From NCBI GenBank assembly GCA_910578185.1, contig CAJTPN010000007.1, positions 78,354 to 142,353 of the forward strand: 64,000 nt of DNA, written 5' to 3'. Origin of the DNA: an uncultured Acetatifactor sp. GTDB taxonomy: Bacteria; Bacillota; Clostridia; Lachnospirales; Lachnospiraceae. A program made the translations under genes and the position numbers. The notes beneath the pieces were generated by a model. That model was not told the DNA's origin. It worked only from the letters and a program-made list of their open reading frames with translations, and made no database searches. Below, piece after piece: positions 15,970-25,601 of this stretch. How positions within the stretch are numbered: the first letter of the stretch is position 1; each line of letters starts with the position of its first letter.

Positions 15970-16380
15970 ATGCAAAAAGCAGTTGCTATTGTTACTGAGT
16001 TAGGTGCTTTAGACGGGCGGGACTGTATCTTTTTGAGTTCAGCGGAACAGGACGATAGAGGAAGTATGATCATTACCGGGGATATAAACGGAGCGCTGGT
16101 CTCCAAGCACAAAGGGGAAAAGAGATGGTTTCCGTATAAATGCATCTTTCGTGGCGTGTTGGCCTGCTTTTCATGCGAATTGGATACTTATGAGAATTTG
16201 GACCAAAACAGTTGGAAAGAGAGAAGCTGCTTTGATCAAATGGAGGGCAGCGAATGGCTGGAAGCCTTGCCGGTGCGGGAGGATTTTGACAAAAGCAAAT
16301 ATCGGCATTACCGCTTGTTTACATATGATGTTGTCTATCATATCATTGCCGCCGAATATCAACTGGAGATTGATATATGA
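15970..16380 (+). CDS. Hypothetical protein, 136 residues
   Basis: Not recognised. The ATG has GAGGTGG six bases upstream and a consensus promoter 60 bases further up, so the start at 15970 is well founded; a longer frame from 15859 would begin before the promoter. The product is soluble, acidic, has no signal peptide and contains aromatic strands near GEKRWFPYKCIFRGV and a C-terminal helix. Its small size and lonely position among accessory genes recall immunity-type proteins, without proof. Expression may be tuned by the GCAG tract in its leader. Confidence 0.6.
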   Translation: MQKAVAIVTELGALDGRDCIFLSSAEQDDRGSMIITGDINGALVSKHKGEKRWFPYKCIFRGVLACFSCELDTYENLDQNSWKERSCFDQMEGSEWLEALPVREDFDKSKYRHYRLFTYDVVYHIIAAEYQLEIDI

Positions 16381-16512
16381 TTTGTTTCCCGTTTGCCAGG
16401 AAATGCAAAGTCATATCCGGGGAGGCGTTGGAGTAAGGCAGGCGCTGTGGCGCCAGGGGTGACACTGTGAGGCGGATGCTGTGAAGATAATCTATATGAT
16501 ATGAGGTGTAAT

Positions 16513-17004
16513 ATGCCGAAGCAAAAGGATATGAAATTAAAGAAGGATTTCAGTCGTCAGAAGAAAAAACTTACCATGTATACAAAATTTCTGCTGGATT
16601 TTATGTTTTTTGCGGGAATTGTCGTCACGGTCTCATTGCCCTTCAGTATTAAAGTAATCGGCAGGCAGTTACCCCGCCTGGTGGAGCATTATGAGGAGAC
16701 GGTTATCATTTATTTTGTGCTGGGGGTCTCGGCGGCGGTGCTTCTGCGGGAGCTGCGCAGGATTTTTAAAACGGTGTTGGAGGAAAATTGTTTTGTGCAG
16801 GAAAATGTGGCCAGTCTCCGAAAAATGGGAAATTGGAGTTTTTTTATCGCGCTGATGTCAGCGGTGAGGAGCGTTGTCTATTTGACCATAGCTATGGGGG
16901 TGGTGATCTTTGTATTTGTGATTGCCGGACTGTTCAGCAAGGTCTTGGCGTATGTGTTTGAGGAGGCGGTGCGCTATAAGGAGGAAAATGACTTGACGGT
17001 ATGA
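16513..17004 (+). CDS. DUF2975 membrane protein
   Basis: Membrane protein of 163 residues with four hydrophobic segments (about 25-45, 65-85, 110-130 and 135-155) and the LRRIFKTVLEENCFVQENVASLRKMG stretch in two parts typical of DUF2975. These proteins almost always sit before a small YozG-like XRE regulator, as here (17105), and the pair may control membrane or stress functions; the mechanism is unknown. GAGGTG lies close to ATG 16513; an upstream in-frame ATG (16501) has no ribosome site. Confidence 0.75.
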   Translation: MPKQKDMKLKKDFSRQKKKLTMYTKFLLDFMFFAGIVVTVSLPFSIKVIGRQLPRLVEHYEETVIIYFVLGVSAAVLLRELRRIFKTVLEENCFVQENVASLRKMGNWSFFIALMSAVRSVVYLTIAMGVVIFVFVIAGLFSKVLAYVFEEAVRYKEENDLTV

Positions 17005-17104
17005 CCTGCGATGAAGAAAAAGGGCATACTCTGTCAGAAACACATTATAATATAAGGGCTGATTAGGGATTTGACATGGAGAGCAGGGAAGAAGGGATGG
17101 CGGA

Positions 17105-17335
17105 ATGGGGATCATTGTGAATTTGGATGTAATGATGGCGAAGCGGAAAAAGAGCTTAACGGAGCTTGCCGGTGAGGTGGATATTACGCTTGCAAACCTT
17201 TCCATCCTGAAAAACAATAAGGCAAAGGCGGTGCGTTTTTCCACCCTGGAGGCCATATGCAGGGTACTGAACTGCCAGCCGGGAGATATTTTGGAATATG
17301 TGCCGGAGGGGGCAGGGACGGAGATCGTTGAGTAA
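17105..17335 (+). CDS. Small XRE-family regulator (YozG/COG3655 type)
   Basis: DNA-binding protein of 76 residues, nearly all one helix-turn-helix: MIIVNLD-like start, LTELAGEVDITLANLSILKN recognition region, and the end LNCQPGDILEYVPE that marks the COG3655 group. It follows the DUF2975 gene by 100 bases, its regular partner, and probably regulates that pair. Confidence 0.85.
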   Translation: MGIIVNLDVMMAKRKKSLTELAGEVDITLANLSILKNNKAKAVRFSTLEAICRVLNCQPGDILEYVPEGAGTEIVE

Positions 17336-17490
17336 ATGGCTTGCGGCAATTTTATGTGGTGCAGGGGCTGATAGATTGAATAAAATTACAGGAACTGTAT
17401 TATGAAACTGTAATGGAACGGGGCAAAGAGAGCGCCTTTTATGAAGAGCAAAAAAGGCGCTTTCCTAAAATTTTTATGGAGGTGAAAGAT

Positions 17491-19530
17491 ATGAGTGAAA
17501 CGGAGCAAAGCGTATGGATGGAGGATAAGGGCAGTGTAGGGGATTGTGATCCCTGGAAGGAGATAAATAATTCATCCTCGGAAGGTACCAGGAGTTCGGG
17601 AAATTCGGAAAGAGCGGATGCTGCATACTGTCGATCAGGAAGTTCGGCTGCGCCCGATTCGGCGGAGGATAACGCAACGGCAGATCAGTCCGGTGCCACA
17701 AGTACGTCCGGGAACACAGGGACAGCGAATCAGTCCGGTGTGCAGGGGAATCCTGGGAACAGGGGGATGGTGAATCAATCCGGTATACAGGAAGCCGGAA
17801 AGTCAGAGCGCTATGGTATGGATGGAAGCGGGCAGGATATTCAGGGGAATAGCAGCATGTCAGTCCAGTCTGGTACGCAGGGAGCGTCCGGAAATGTCGT
17901 GTGGTCAGGCCAGCCCGGGGCAATGAGTGGTTCGGCAGTATCCGGAAGGCCTGTGGCGCCCAATCAGGCCTCCTGGGGGAGTGTTTCCCGGATGGATACG
18001 GAGGAGACGAAGCGATTAAAGGAGAATTTTGGCTTTTTTGCTCCTGCGGCTTTTTTGTATGCGGTGTTCTATGTTTTTTGTATGTTTCAGAACGGCTCAG
18101 GGATCACGTATCCTTTTTTCATAGGGGGCAGCTTATTGTTTTTATGCTTATCACTGCCAAAACTTGGGATTACCTTAAAAAAAGGAAGCGGCTTTTACAT
18201 GACTGCTATGCTTCTTCTGGGAATTTCAACATTTTGCACCGATGACGGCAGAATTATATTCTTTAACAAGCTGGGGATATTTCTGCTGATGATGAGCCTG
18301 CTGCTGCGGCAGTGTTACGATACTTCGGGATGGAAGCTGGGGAAATTCCTTGGAAGTATCTGTGTGCTTATTTTTGCAAGCATCGGCGAACTGGGACGGC
18401 CCTTCTCCGATGCAGCAGCGTATAGGAAAAACGGGGTAAACCGGGCCGATAAGAGGATATGGTATGTTGTGCTTGGATTACTCATCGGGATTCCGTTGCT
18501 TTTGGTGGTGTTTCTGCTCTTGGCAAGCGCCGATGCGGTGTTCCGGCAGATGACGCGGGCCTTGTTGGAGAATCTCACGATCTTTAATATAATTAGAGTG
18601 ACGTTCCGTATTATTCTTGTGTTTTTTGGCACCTATGCGTTGATTGCCTATTTGTGCCGCAGGAGGATCAGGGAGGATGTTCCGGACAGACGGACTGGAG
18701 AACCGGTACTGGCTATCACGATTACATCTCTGCTCACGTTGTTGTATTTGCTGTTTTCAGGGATCCAGATCGCAGGGCTGTTTTTTGGGAAATTACAGCT
18801 GCCGGAGGGTTATACCTATGCAAAGTACGCAAGGGAGGGATTTTTTCAACTGCTTGCGGTCAGTGTTTTGAATCTGATTATCGTGTTGGTATGCATGAGC
18901 TTTTTCAGGGAAAGCAGTGTGTTGAAATCAATTCTGACAGCAATGTCATTATGCACTTTTATAATGATTGCCTCCAGTGCCATGAGGATGCTTATTTACA
19001 TTCGGTATTATTATCTGACTTTTTTGCGGATATTGGTGCTTTGGGGGCTGGCTTTGCTAACCGTTCTCTTTATCGGCGTAATTATCAATATTTTTCAGGA
19101 TCGCTTTCCGCTTTTCCGCTACAGTGTGGCTGTGGTGGCAATATTGTACCTGGCGTTATCTTTTGCCCATCCAGATTATATTATCGCCAAAGTCAACGTG
19201 GACAATGCGGCTCACGGGGCTGTAGAATGGCGGCGGACTTCGGGAACGAATATAAACCCATATGAGGATTTCAGCTATCTGAGACATTTAAGTGCGGACG
19301 CGGCGCCTGTTCTGGTTCCTTATCTGAGAGAGCTGGGGTATGATATGAATGCTTTTTATGCTAAAAATGCTGTTATTTATGCAAAGGAGCAGGGATATGA
19401 CGATTCCAAGTCGTCGGAAGAGGGCTTTGGATATTATTGGATGGCGTACATGCAGGAGAGGACGAATCATTTCGGTTTGCGAACCTTTAATTTGTCCAGA
19501 TTTATGGCGCTTGAGGCGTTCAGGCGATAA
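17491..19530 (+). CDS. DUF4173 membrane protein with low-complexity N-terminus
   Basis: Protein of 679 residues. The first 170 are disordered, rich in Ser, Gly, Asn and Gln, with imperfect NQSGVQGNPGN-type repeats. The rest holds about twelve membrane segments and the DUF4173 region (LRILVLWGLALLTVLFIGVI and the final LSRFMALEAFRR area). The family is common in Clostridia and of unknown function; it often lies near DUF2975/XRE or DUF4153-type genes. The start at 17491 follows GGAGGTG by seven bases; an in-frame ATG at 17413 lacks one. A terminator follows at 19552. Confidence 0.75.
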   Translation: MSETEQSVWMEDKGSVGDCDPWKEINNSSSEGTRSSGNSERADAAYCRSGSSAAPDSAEDNATADQSGATSTSGNTGTANQSGVQGNPGNRGMVNQSGIQEAGKSERYGMDGSGQDIQGNSSMSVQSGTQGASGNVVWSGQPGAMSGSAVSGRPVAPNQASWGSVSRMDTEETKRLKENFGFFAPAAFLYAVFYVFCMFQNGSGITYPFFIGGSLLFLCLSLPKLGITLKKGSGFYMTAMLLLGISTFCTDDGRIIFFNKLGIFLLMMSLLLRQCYDTSGWKLGKFLGSICVLIFASIGELGRPFSDAAAYRKNGVNRADKRIWYVVLGLLIGIPLLLVVFLLLASADAVFRQMTRALLENLTIFNIIRVTFRIILVFFGTYALIAYLCRRRIREDVPDRRTGEPVLAITITSLLTLLYLLFSGIQIAGLFFGKLQLPEGYTYAKYAREGFFQLLAVSVLNLIIVLVCMSFFRESSVLKSILTAMSLCTFIMIASSAMRMLIYIRYYYLTFLRILVLWGLALLTVLFIGVIINIFQDRFPLFRYSVAVVAILYLALSFAHPDYIIAKVNVDNAAHGAVEWRRTSGTNINPYEDFSYLRHLSADAAPVLVPYLRELGYDMNAFYAKNAVIYAKEQGYDDSKSSEEGFGYYWMAYMQERTNHFGLRTFNLSRFMALEAFRR

Positions 19531-19551
19531 AAATGGCTAACACTCGAAAAG

Positions 19552-19594
19552 TCCCGCAGAAAGGCTGACAGTCCATGCCTTCTGCGGGATTTTC
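19552..19594 (+). terminator. Terminator of the DUF4173 gene
   Basis: TCCCGCAGAAAGG (19552-19564) pairs with CCTTCTGCGGGA (19578-19589) with one bulged A, followed by TTTT. Confidence 0.75.
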
Positions 19595-19599
19595 CATTG

Positions 19600-19640
19600 A
19601 AGTCAATTTCCGGGAAGTCAATTTCCAGGAAATTGATTTC
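19600..19640. repeat. Direct and inverted copies of GAAGTCAATTTCC
   Basis: GAAGTCAATTTCC occurs twice (19600-19612, 19615-19627) and a partial inverted copy GGAAATTGATTT follows (19629-19640). The stretch 19531-20009 otherwise holds the terminator and nothing I can identify. Confidence 0.5.
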
Positions 19641-20009
19641 TTTAAAACGGTTCAGTGGCCTGTGTGAACCATTACATTTCTTGTCCTGCAGTTTGGATAA
19701 TGCTGATTTTAGCAGTATGGACCATGCTGATTTTTCTATTGACAGGGTGGAAGATAGTGGGTATTCTATAAGTACGGTTCTTGCAATCTGATTTCTGGCA
19801 GTGTCTGCCCTGTTAACCATATGTGGATGATACCAGGTTGGCCCGCACAAGCATGAGAAATTAGCCTGACAGGGCGGATTTCGAGTGTATTGGGGATTGC
19901 GGGACATATTAAGTGCCCAGGAGAACCTTCGGATGCAGACCCTGAGGCCGAAGGAGAGCTCATATATGGGGACGGAAGTAATCAAGGAGTAAATTAGGAG
20001 GACATTACT

Positions 20010-21641
20010 ATGGATCAGGTATTTGAGTATAAGGATGTTACATATAGTGAGCCGGCATTGGGCTGGGTGAATGGTATTTATTATCCAAGAAAGGCGCAGT
20101 GCGGAAAGGGAAGCCGCTTTGAGCAGTCCCAGGGCGGCTGGCTTAAGGTACACAGCCGTGTGTGGCAGGAGATAGAGGAAACAGGGTACGGTGTCTATTA
20201 TTATGAGGAGACGACTCATTTTACTACTACGCTTCCAGGCTGTAATTATGAAGTTGCGGTAACCTTTGTCAATCCCACAGAGGCGCCTTATATCTGCCAT
20301 GTTCGTTTGAACGGAGTGGTAAAGCAGGACGGCGTAACGGTAGCGCCGGGGGAAGAGCAGAGTATAGTTTTCATGGCGTGTATGATAGACGGCAGTTTTG
20401 AACTGAGCTTTCCGATTGGGAACATGGCGGATATTCACGGGGAGGAGATGAGCGGGGATGTTTATATAAAAGATATCAAAATAGCTCCGCTGCCTGCAAA
20501 AGAAAAAAGGGAGAAACCCCACTTGTTTCTGATTTCAGATTCCACCGTGCAGACCTATGGGGAACGCTCTTATCCCCAGACAGGTTGGGGACAGGTACTT
20601 TGTCGGTTTTTTCAGGGCTTTCCCCAGTGTAGTACCTATCGTGCCAAGTGGGGGAATCAGGGAATGGGGACAATCTATGAACTTCCCGGGCTTGTGATTG
20701 AAAACCGTGCCATAGCGGGCAGAAGCGCAAGATCCTTTTATGACGACGGCAGGCTGGATCATATAATGGGAGATTTATGCCCGGGGGATTTTATGTTTGT
20801 ACAGTTTGCACATAATGATAACAATGCGCTTCGGCCCAACCGATATGTTGCGCCGGAGGAGTTCCCGCAATTCCTGCAGCGCTATCTGGATGCCTGTGAA
20901 AGGCGGGGAGCACAGTGCGTATTTGTGACGCCCGTAACAATGATGGGACAGGGGGAGGACGGAAAATTTCAGATTGCGTTCAATAATTATCGTGAAAAAA
21001 TGATGGAGCTGGCGGGACAAAGAAACGTTCCGCTGCTTGATTTAGGGGAAAGGAGTACTGCGTACCTGAATGAGATTGGGGTGGAAGAGAGTAAGCAGAT
21101 CTACCTGTGGGCTGAGGAGGGAGAGTATCCTGACGGAGCGTATGCCGCAGGCGTGTCGGACAGGGCGCATTTACAGGAATATGGCGCGCTTGTCTACGCC
21201 AACATGGTGATGAAGCTTATAGTGGAATCAGGAGACGACAGACTTAACATATTGAAGGCGCTTGCAAGACCCAGAGAAGTCAGCCAGATCGAGAAGCCCA
21301 AGAAGCGTGGCGCTGCCGTTTCCTCCGGTGAAAAGTCCGATACGATTACAGGATTTGTGGTGCAGGAGATATCCACGGAGGATGGAAGACATGGAATGGG
21401 AAGCTTCCTGCTGAACTGGAACCAGCAGGAGGGAGCATTATCCTATTTCGTATATGCCAGGAAAAAGGGAGAGCCGGAGTTTCAGAAGGTCAAAAATGTC
21501 ACCAGAGCGGAAAAAGAGGCTTATGCCACTCTGCCTTTCAGTGCGGAGTCAGGGTGCGTATGGGAGTATTATGTGACGGCAGTGTTTGGAGATGGCAGGG
21601 AAGGAAAAGCCAGCCGGGTGGTGGAAGTGGATTTGAGGTGA
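20010..21641 (+). CDS. SGNH-fold esterase (rhamnogalacturonan acetylesterase-like, CE12 type) without signal peptide
   Basis: Protein of 543 residues: an N-terminal beta-rich region (1-165) resembling a carbohydrate-binding fold, an SGNH hydrolase domain (about 170-405) and a fibronectin III-like C-terminus (about 450-543). Catalytic blocks are visible: Ser in LISDSTVQ (about 177), Gly in AIAGRSARSF, Asn in FAHNDNN (about 270) and Asp/His in SDRAHLQEYG (about 385). CE12 enzymes remove acetyl groups from rhamnogalacturonan. There is no signal peptide, so it should act on sugars inside the cell, unlike its exported paralogue at 60987. AGGAGG precedes the ATG; it seems monocistronic. Confidence 0.75.
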   Translation: MDQVFEYKDVTYSEPALGWVNGIYYPRKAQCGKGSRFEQSQGGWLKVHSRVWQEIEETGYGVYYYEETTHFTTTLPGCNYEVAVTFVNPTEAPYICHVRLNGVVKQDGVTVAPGEEQSIVFMACMIDGSFELSFPIGNMADIHGEEMSGDVYIKDIKIAPLPAKEKREKPHLFLISDSTVQTYGERSYPQTGWGQVLCRFFQGFPQCSTYRAKWGNQGMGTIYELPGLVIENRAIAGRSARSFYDDGRLDHIMGDLCPGDFMFVQFAHNDNNALRPNRYVAPEEFPQFLQRYLDACERRGAQCVFVTPVTMMGQGEDGKFQIAFNNYREKMMELAGQRNVPLLDLGERSTAYLNEIGVEESKQIYLWAEEGEYPDGAYAAGVSDRAHLQEYGALVYANMVMKLIVESGDDRLNILKALARPREVSQIEKPKKRGAAVSSGEKSDTITGFVVQEISTEDGRHGMGSFLLNWNQQEGALSYFVYARKKGEPEFQKVKNVTRAEKEAYATLPFSAESGCVWEYYVTAVFGDGREGKASRVVEVDLR

Positions 21642-21859
21642 GAACGCGCCTGGCGGTTAGATCTAAAATATTCATTGCTCCAATCAGGTTTTTGTGATAT
21701 TTTAAAAGGAATGGTAAAAAGTCCGGCGATTTACTTGCGCTCGGGCCATGGTATGATTTCACGGGTGGGGAGTTTTGGCGGAAATCCTATGAGCAAATGA
21801 GGATTTTATGGAAGACAGATGGAAAAACAGGCGATTAAATTAGGAGAAAATCAATAATC

Positions 21860-23626
21860 ATGGGTCAAAAAAATTTTTCGTTGTTTCCGTATTTAGGGAA
21901 GTTTATAGGACATTATCTGGCGGGAGTGGTGATACTGCTGCTGGTTGATCTTGCAAATTTATATGTGCCCCAGTTTACGGGGGAGCTGATAGACGGATTG
22001 TCCGCAGGAGCGCTGGACAGGAACGACGTGTTTTGGCTGCTGGGGGAAATTTTGATTGCCGGTTTGGTGATGATGTTTGGCCGGTTTGGTTGGAGATATT
22101 GTATTTTCGGCGCGGCCAGAGGGATCGAGTATCGTCTGCGGAACGATATGTTTGGTCATTTGGAGACGCTTTCCGCCCGCTACTTTAACAGTCACAAAAC
22201 CGGAGACCTGATGGCGCATTTTACCAATGATCTGCAGGCAGTGCGAATGGCGGTAGGACCTGCGGTAGTGACGGCATTTGACGCCATTGTGATGACGATC
22301 ATGGTATTGGTGAAAATGATATTTTATGTGGACTTTAAACTGACTATGCTGGCGTTTATTCCGTTGACCTTAGTGGCGGTGGGCTGTTATTTTTATGGAA
22401 TAGAAGCCAAAAAGCGCCAGACCAGACGCCAGAAGGCATTTTCGGATTTGTCTGATAAGGTACAGGAGAGCCTGGCGGGAGTGAGAGTGCTCAAGGCTTT
22501 TGTGCAGGAGGAGGAAGATTTCAAATCCTTTGAACAGGCAAGCAGGAACAGTATGGAGAAAAACCTTGCGGTTGTAAAACTGCGCGCCGTGTTTGGCCCG
22601 GCGTTGGATTTGGTCACAGGCATCAGCCTGCTTTTGACCTTATTGATCGGCGGACGGATGGTGCTGGCAGGGGAGGTTTCCATCGGTAAGTTTGTGGCGT
22701 TTAATTCCTATATAGGAATGCTGGTGTGGCCTATGATTGCTTGTGGTGACTGTATCAACAGCTTTAGCCAGGCGATTGCGGCATTTCAGAGAATTGCATG
22801 TATTTTTCAGGAAAAGCCGGATATTGTGGACCGTTCTCAGGGAGAGGACACCGCTATCAGGGGAGATATCCGACTGAAAGATCTGACCTTTACTTATCCG
22901 GACGGTGAAAATCCGGTGTTAAAGAATGTAAACCTTCATGTGAAGGCAGGGGAAATGTTGGGGGTTTTAGGCCGGACTGGCAGCGGCAAATCCAGTCTGG
23001 CGGATTTGCTTTTGCGGGTGTATGACTGTGAGGAAGGGACCCTGCTGGTGGATGGCAGGCCGATTACGGAGTTCCCTCTGGCAGTGCTGCATCGTGATAT
23101 GGCATATGTTCCACAGGATAGTTTTTTATTTTCCGATACGCTGGAGGAAAACATTGCGTTTGGATTGGAGGAGCGTATCAGCCAGCATCCGGAACTGCAT
23201 GAAAGCATTCAGGAAGCGGCGCAGGCGGCCTGCATTCACGACAATATTATGGAATTTCCAGAGAAATATCAGACGATGGTAGGTGAGCGGGGCGTTACTC
23301 TGTCCGGAGGACAGAAACAGAGAAGTTCTATTGCAAGAGCGCTTTTGATGGACGCTTCCGTATTGATTCTGGATGATTCCCTGTCCGCAGTGGATACGGA
23401 TACGGAGGAAAAAATTCTGGAAAACTTGATGAAGCTGCGTCAGGGCAAGACCACCATTGTGGTGGCGCATCGAATTTCCACCTTACAAAAGGCGGATCAT
23501 ATTGCGGTGCTGACGGAAGGTGAACTGACAGAATACGGTACCCATGAGGAGCTCCTTGCACTGGATGGCTTTTATGCCCACATTTATCAAAAACAACAGC
23601 TTGAACAGGAATTAATAAACATATAA
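21860..23626 (+). CDS. Multidrug-type ABC exporter half A (degenerate Walker B)
   Basis: ABCB-type half-transporter, 588 residues, six membrane segments (about 15-310) and a nucleotide-binding domain with Walker A GRTGSGKSS (about 375), signature LSGGQKQ (about 478) and Walker B VLILDDSLSAVD (about 500). The catalytic Glu after Walker B is Asp, the mark of the degenerate ATP site in heterodimeric exporters such as TM287/288 and BmrCD. The second half lies 126 bases downstream. Substrate unknown; these export drugs, lipids or peptides. Confidence 0.88.
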   Translation: MGQKNFSLFPYLGKFIGHYLAGVVILLLVDLANLYVPQFTGELIDGLSAGALDRNDVFWLLGEILIAGLVMMFGRFGWRYCIFGAARGIEYRLRNDMFGHLETLSARYFNSHKTGDLMAHFTNDLQAVRMAVGPAVVTAFDAIVMTIMVLVKMIFYVDFKLTMLAFIPLTLVAVGCYFYGIEAKKRQTRRQKAFSDLSDKVQESLAGVRVLKAFVQEEEDFKSFEQASRNSMEKNLAVVKLRAVFGPALDLVTGISLLLTLLIGGRMVLAGEVSIGKFVAFNSYIGMLVWPMIACGDCINSFSQAIAAFQRIACIFQEKPDIVDRSQGEDTAIRGDIRLKDLTFTYPDGENPVLKNVNLHVKAGEMLGVLGRTGSGKSSLADLLLRVYDCEEGTLLVDGRPITEFPLAVLHRDMAYVPQDSFLFSDTLEENIAFGLEERISQHPELHESIQEAAQAACIHDNIMEFPEKYQTMVGERGVTLSGGQKQRSSIARALLMDASVLILDDSLSAVDTDTEEKILENLMKLRQGKTTIVVAHRISTLQKADHIAVLTEGELTEYGTHEELLALDGFYAHIYQKQQLEQELINI

Positions 23627-23752
23627 AACAGCTTTGAAAAACATAGTTTCGAAGCGGGAGGCGCCTGGAAGGATTAAGCCTTCCTCATGAGGGCGCACAA
23701 GCAAAGAATGCGCCAAAGGCGCGTGACGGAACTGGAATAGGAGAGGGACCCA

Positions 23753-25528
23753 ATGAGTGCTTTGACGGAAGACAGCATAGAATCAAATTATAAGGGAAGT
23801 GCCTTGCTGCACCTGCTTACTTATATGATACCATACGCGGGATGGGTGGTGGTCTGCCTGTTGCTGGTTTTGGCACTGACAGGAATCGACTTATATCGTC
23901 CCATGCTGATAGGCGATGCCATTGATTTGTTTGAAAAAAACGGGAATTATGACGTGATAGTGGAAACTGCCGTCAAATATGCCATTGTTCTTGTGCTCAG
24001 CTTTGTGTTTAATATTACCCAGACCTGGCTGCTGCAGAAGACAGGTCAGAAAATTATTTTTACGGTCAGAAAGAGCCTGTATTCCCATATTCAGTCTTTG
24101 AGCTGCCGATATTTTGATTTGACTCCGGTGGGAAAGCTTGTGACCCGGGTGACAAATGATGTGGAGGCGCTGGACGAAATGTATTCCGGCATTTTGGTTC
24201 GGCTGTTTCGAAATATCGTAAAAATTATCGGCCTTGCCATTATTATGCTGATACTGGACTGGAAGCTTGCGCTGGTTTCCTTTGTGCTTCTTCCGTTTGT
24301 GGCGGTGTTGACTGTGGTGTTTCGCAAGATTGCCCGGGAGACTTATCGGGTGTCCAGAACCAGACTGACCGATCTGAATACCTTTTTGTCCGAGAATATA
24401 TCCGGTATGCGTATTATTCAGATTTTCGGCAGGGAGAAGAGAAAGTTTGAAGAATTTAACGACAAGAATTATAAATTGTACCGGGCGCTGTATAAAGAGA
24501 TGCTGGTATTTGCGGTTTTTCGGCCTTTGATTTATATTTTAAGCATCATATCGTTGATGGTCGTATTGGGAGTGGGAAGCCGGGACGTGATGGGAAATGT
24601 AATTTCCATTGGTACGCTGTATATTTTCGCTCAATATATTCAATCGTTTTTTGAGCCGATCCAGGAGCTTGCGGAGCAGTTTTCCACCCTGCAGTCTTCC
24701 CTTGCCTCGGCAGAGAAGATATTTACGATTATGGATGAGGAGCCCTTGGTAAAAGAAGATGAGGAGCCGGTGATTCTGGATGAAATCAGGGGACGCATCG
24801 AATTTTCACATGTCTGGTTTGCCTATGACAATGAGAACTATGTGCTCAGGGACGTGTCCTTTGTCATAGAGCCTGGGGAGAAGGTTGCTTTTGTGGGCGC
24901 CACCGGCGCCGGAAAGTCTTCTATATTGAATTTGATTGGGCGTTATTATGATATTCAAAAGGGCAATATTTATATTGACGGCGTGGATATCAGGAAGCTG
25001 AGTAAAAAACAGCTTCGGGGTGCCATCGGTCAGATGCAGCAGGATGTGTTTATCTTTGAGGGAAATGTTGAAAATAACATTCGGCTGCACAATCAGGAGA
25101 TACCGTTTGAGGATATCAAGGCGGCTGCAGAATATGTGAATGCGTCGCATTTTATTGAGAAACTGCCAGATGGGTATCAGGAAGCCGTGACGGAACGAGG
25201 CGCTACTTTCTCCGCAGGGGAAAGACAGCTGTTGTCTTTTGCACGTACACTTGCCCATTCCCCCCGCATATTGGTCATGGACGAAGCCACGGCAAATATT
25301 GATACGGAGACGGAACTGCTGATTCAGGAGGCTTTGGAGAAGCTTATGCAGGGACGCACTACCATCATGGTGGCGCATAGGCTTTCTACGATACAGCACG
25401 CGGACTGCATCATGGTGATGCACAAGGGAAAGATCAGGGAACAGGGTACCCATCAGGAGCTTTTGGCTCAGGATGGAATTTATAAAAAACTGTATGAGCT
25501 GCAGATCCATCATCAGGTGTCCACGTAG
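23753..25528 (+). CDS. Multidrug-type ABC exporter half B
   Basis: Second half-transporter, 591 residues: six membrane segments (about 20-320), Walker A GATGAGKSS (about 384), signature FSAGERQ (about 485), Walker B ILVMDEATANID (about 508). The catalytic Glu is intact but the signature departs from LSGGQ. In the dimer this signature faces the Walker A/B of half A, so both deviations fall in the same composite site and the other site is fully canonical, the asymmetry expected of a heterodimer. GGAGAGGG precedes the ATG. Confidence 0.88.
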   Translation: MSALTEDSIESNYKGSALLHLLTYMIPYAGWVVVCLLLVLALTGIDLYRPMLIGDAIDLFEKNGNYDVIVETAVKYAIVLVLSFVFNITQTWLLQKTGQKIIFTVRKSLYSHIQSLSCRYFDLTPVGKLVTRVTNDVEALDEMYSGILVRLFRNIVKIIGLAIIMLILDWKLALVSFVLLPFVAVLTVVFRKIARETYRVSRTRLTDLNTFLSENISGMRIIQIFGREKRKFEEFNDKNYKLYRALYKEMLVFAVFRPLIYILSIISLMVVLGVGSRDVMGNVISIGTLYIFAQYIQSFFEPIQELAEQFSTLQSSLASAEKIFTIMDEEPLVKEDEEPVILDEIRGRIEFSHVWFAYDNENYVLRDVSFVIEPGEKVAFVGATGAGKSSILNLIGRYYDIQKGNIYIDGVDIRKLSKKQLRGAIGQMQQDVFIFEGNVENNIRLHNQEIPFEDIKAAAEYVNASHFIEKLPDGYQEAVTERGATFSAGERQLLSFARTLAHSPRILVMDEATANIDTETELLIQEALEKLMQGRTTIMVAHRLSTIQHADCIMVMHKGKIREQGTHQELLAQDGIYKKLYELQIHHQVST

Positions 25529-25601
25529 GTTTGGGCAGGAAAGCTCTTGGCAGTATGCGGCTCTTGGGCAAGGGGACATCAAAGATTAGCGGAGGCATTC
25601 T

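Noticed and set aside
19467..20522. Long minus-strand open frame of 351 codons
   Set aside because: It overlaps two well-supported plus-strand genes, a terminator and repeats, and its composition is typical of an antisense frame.
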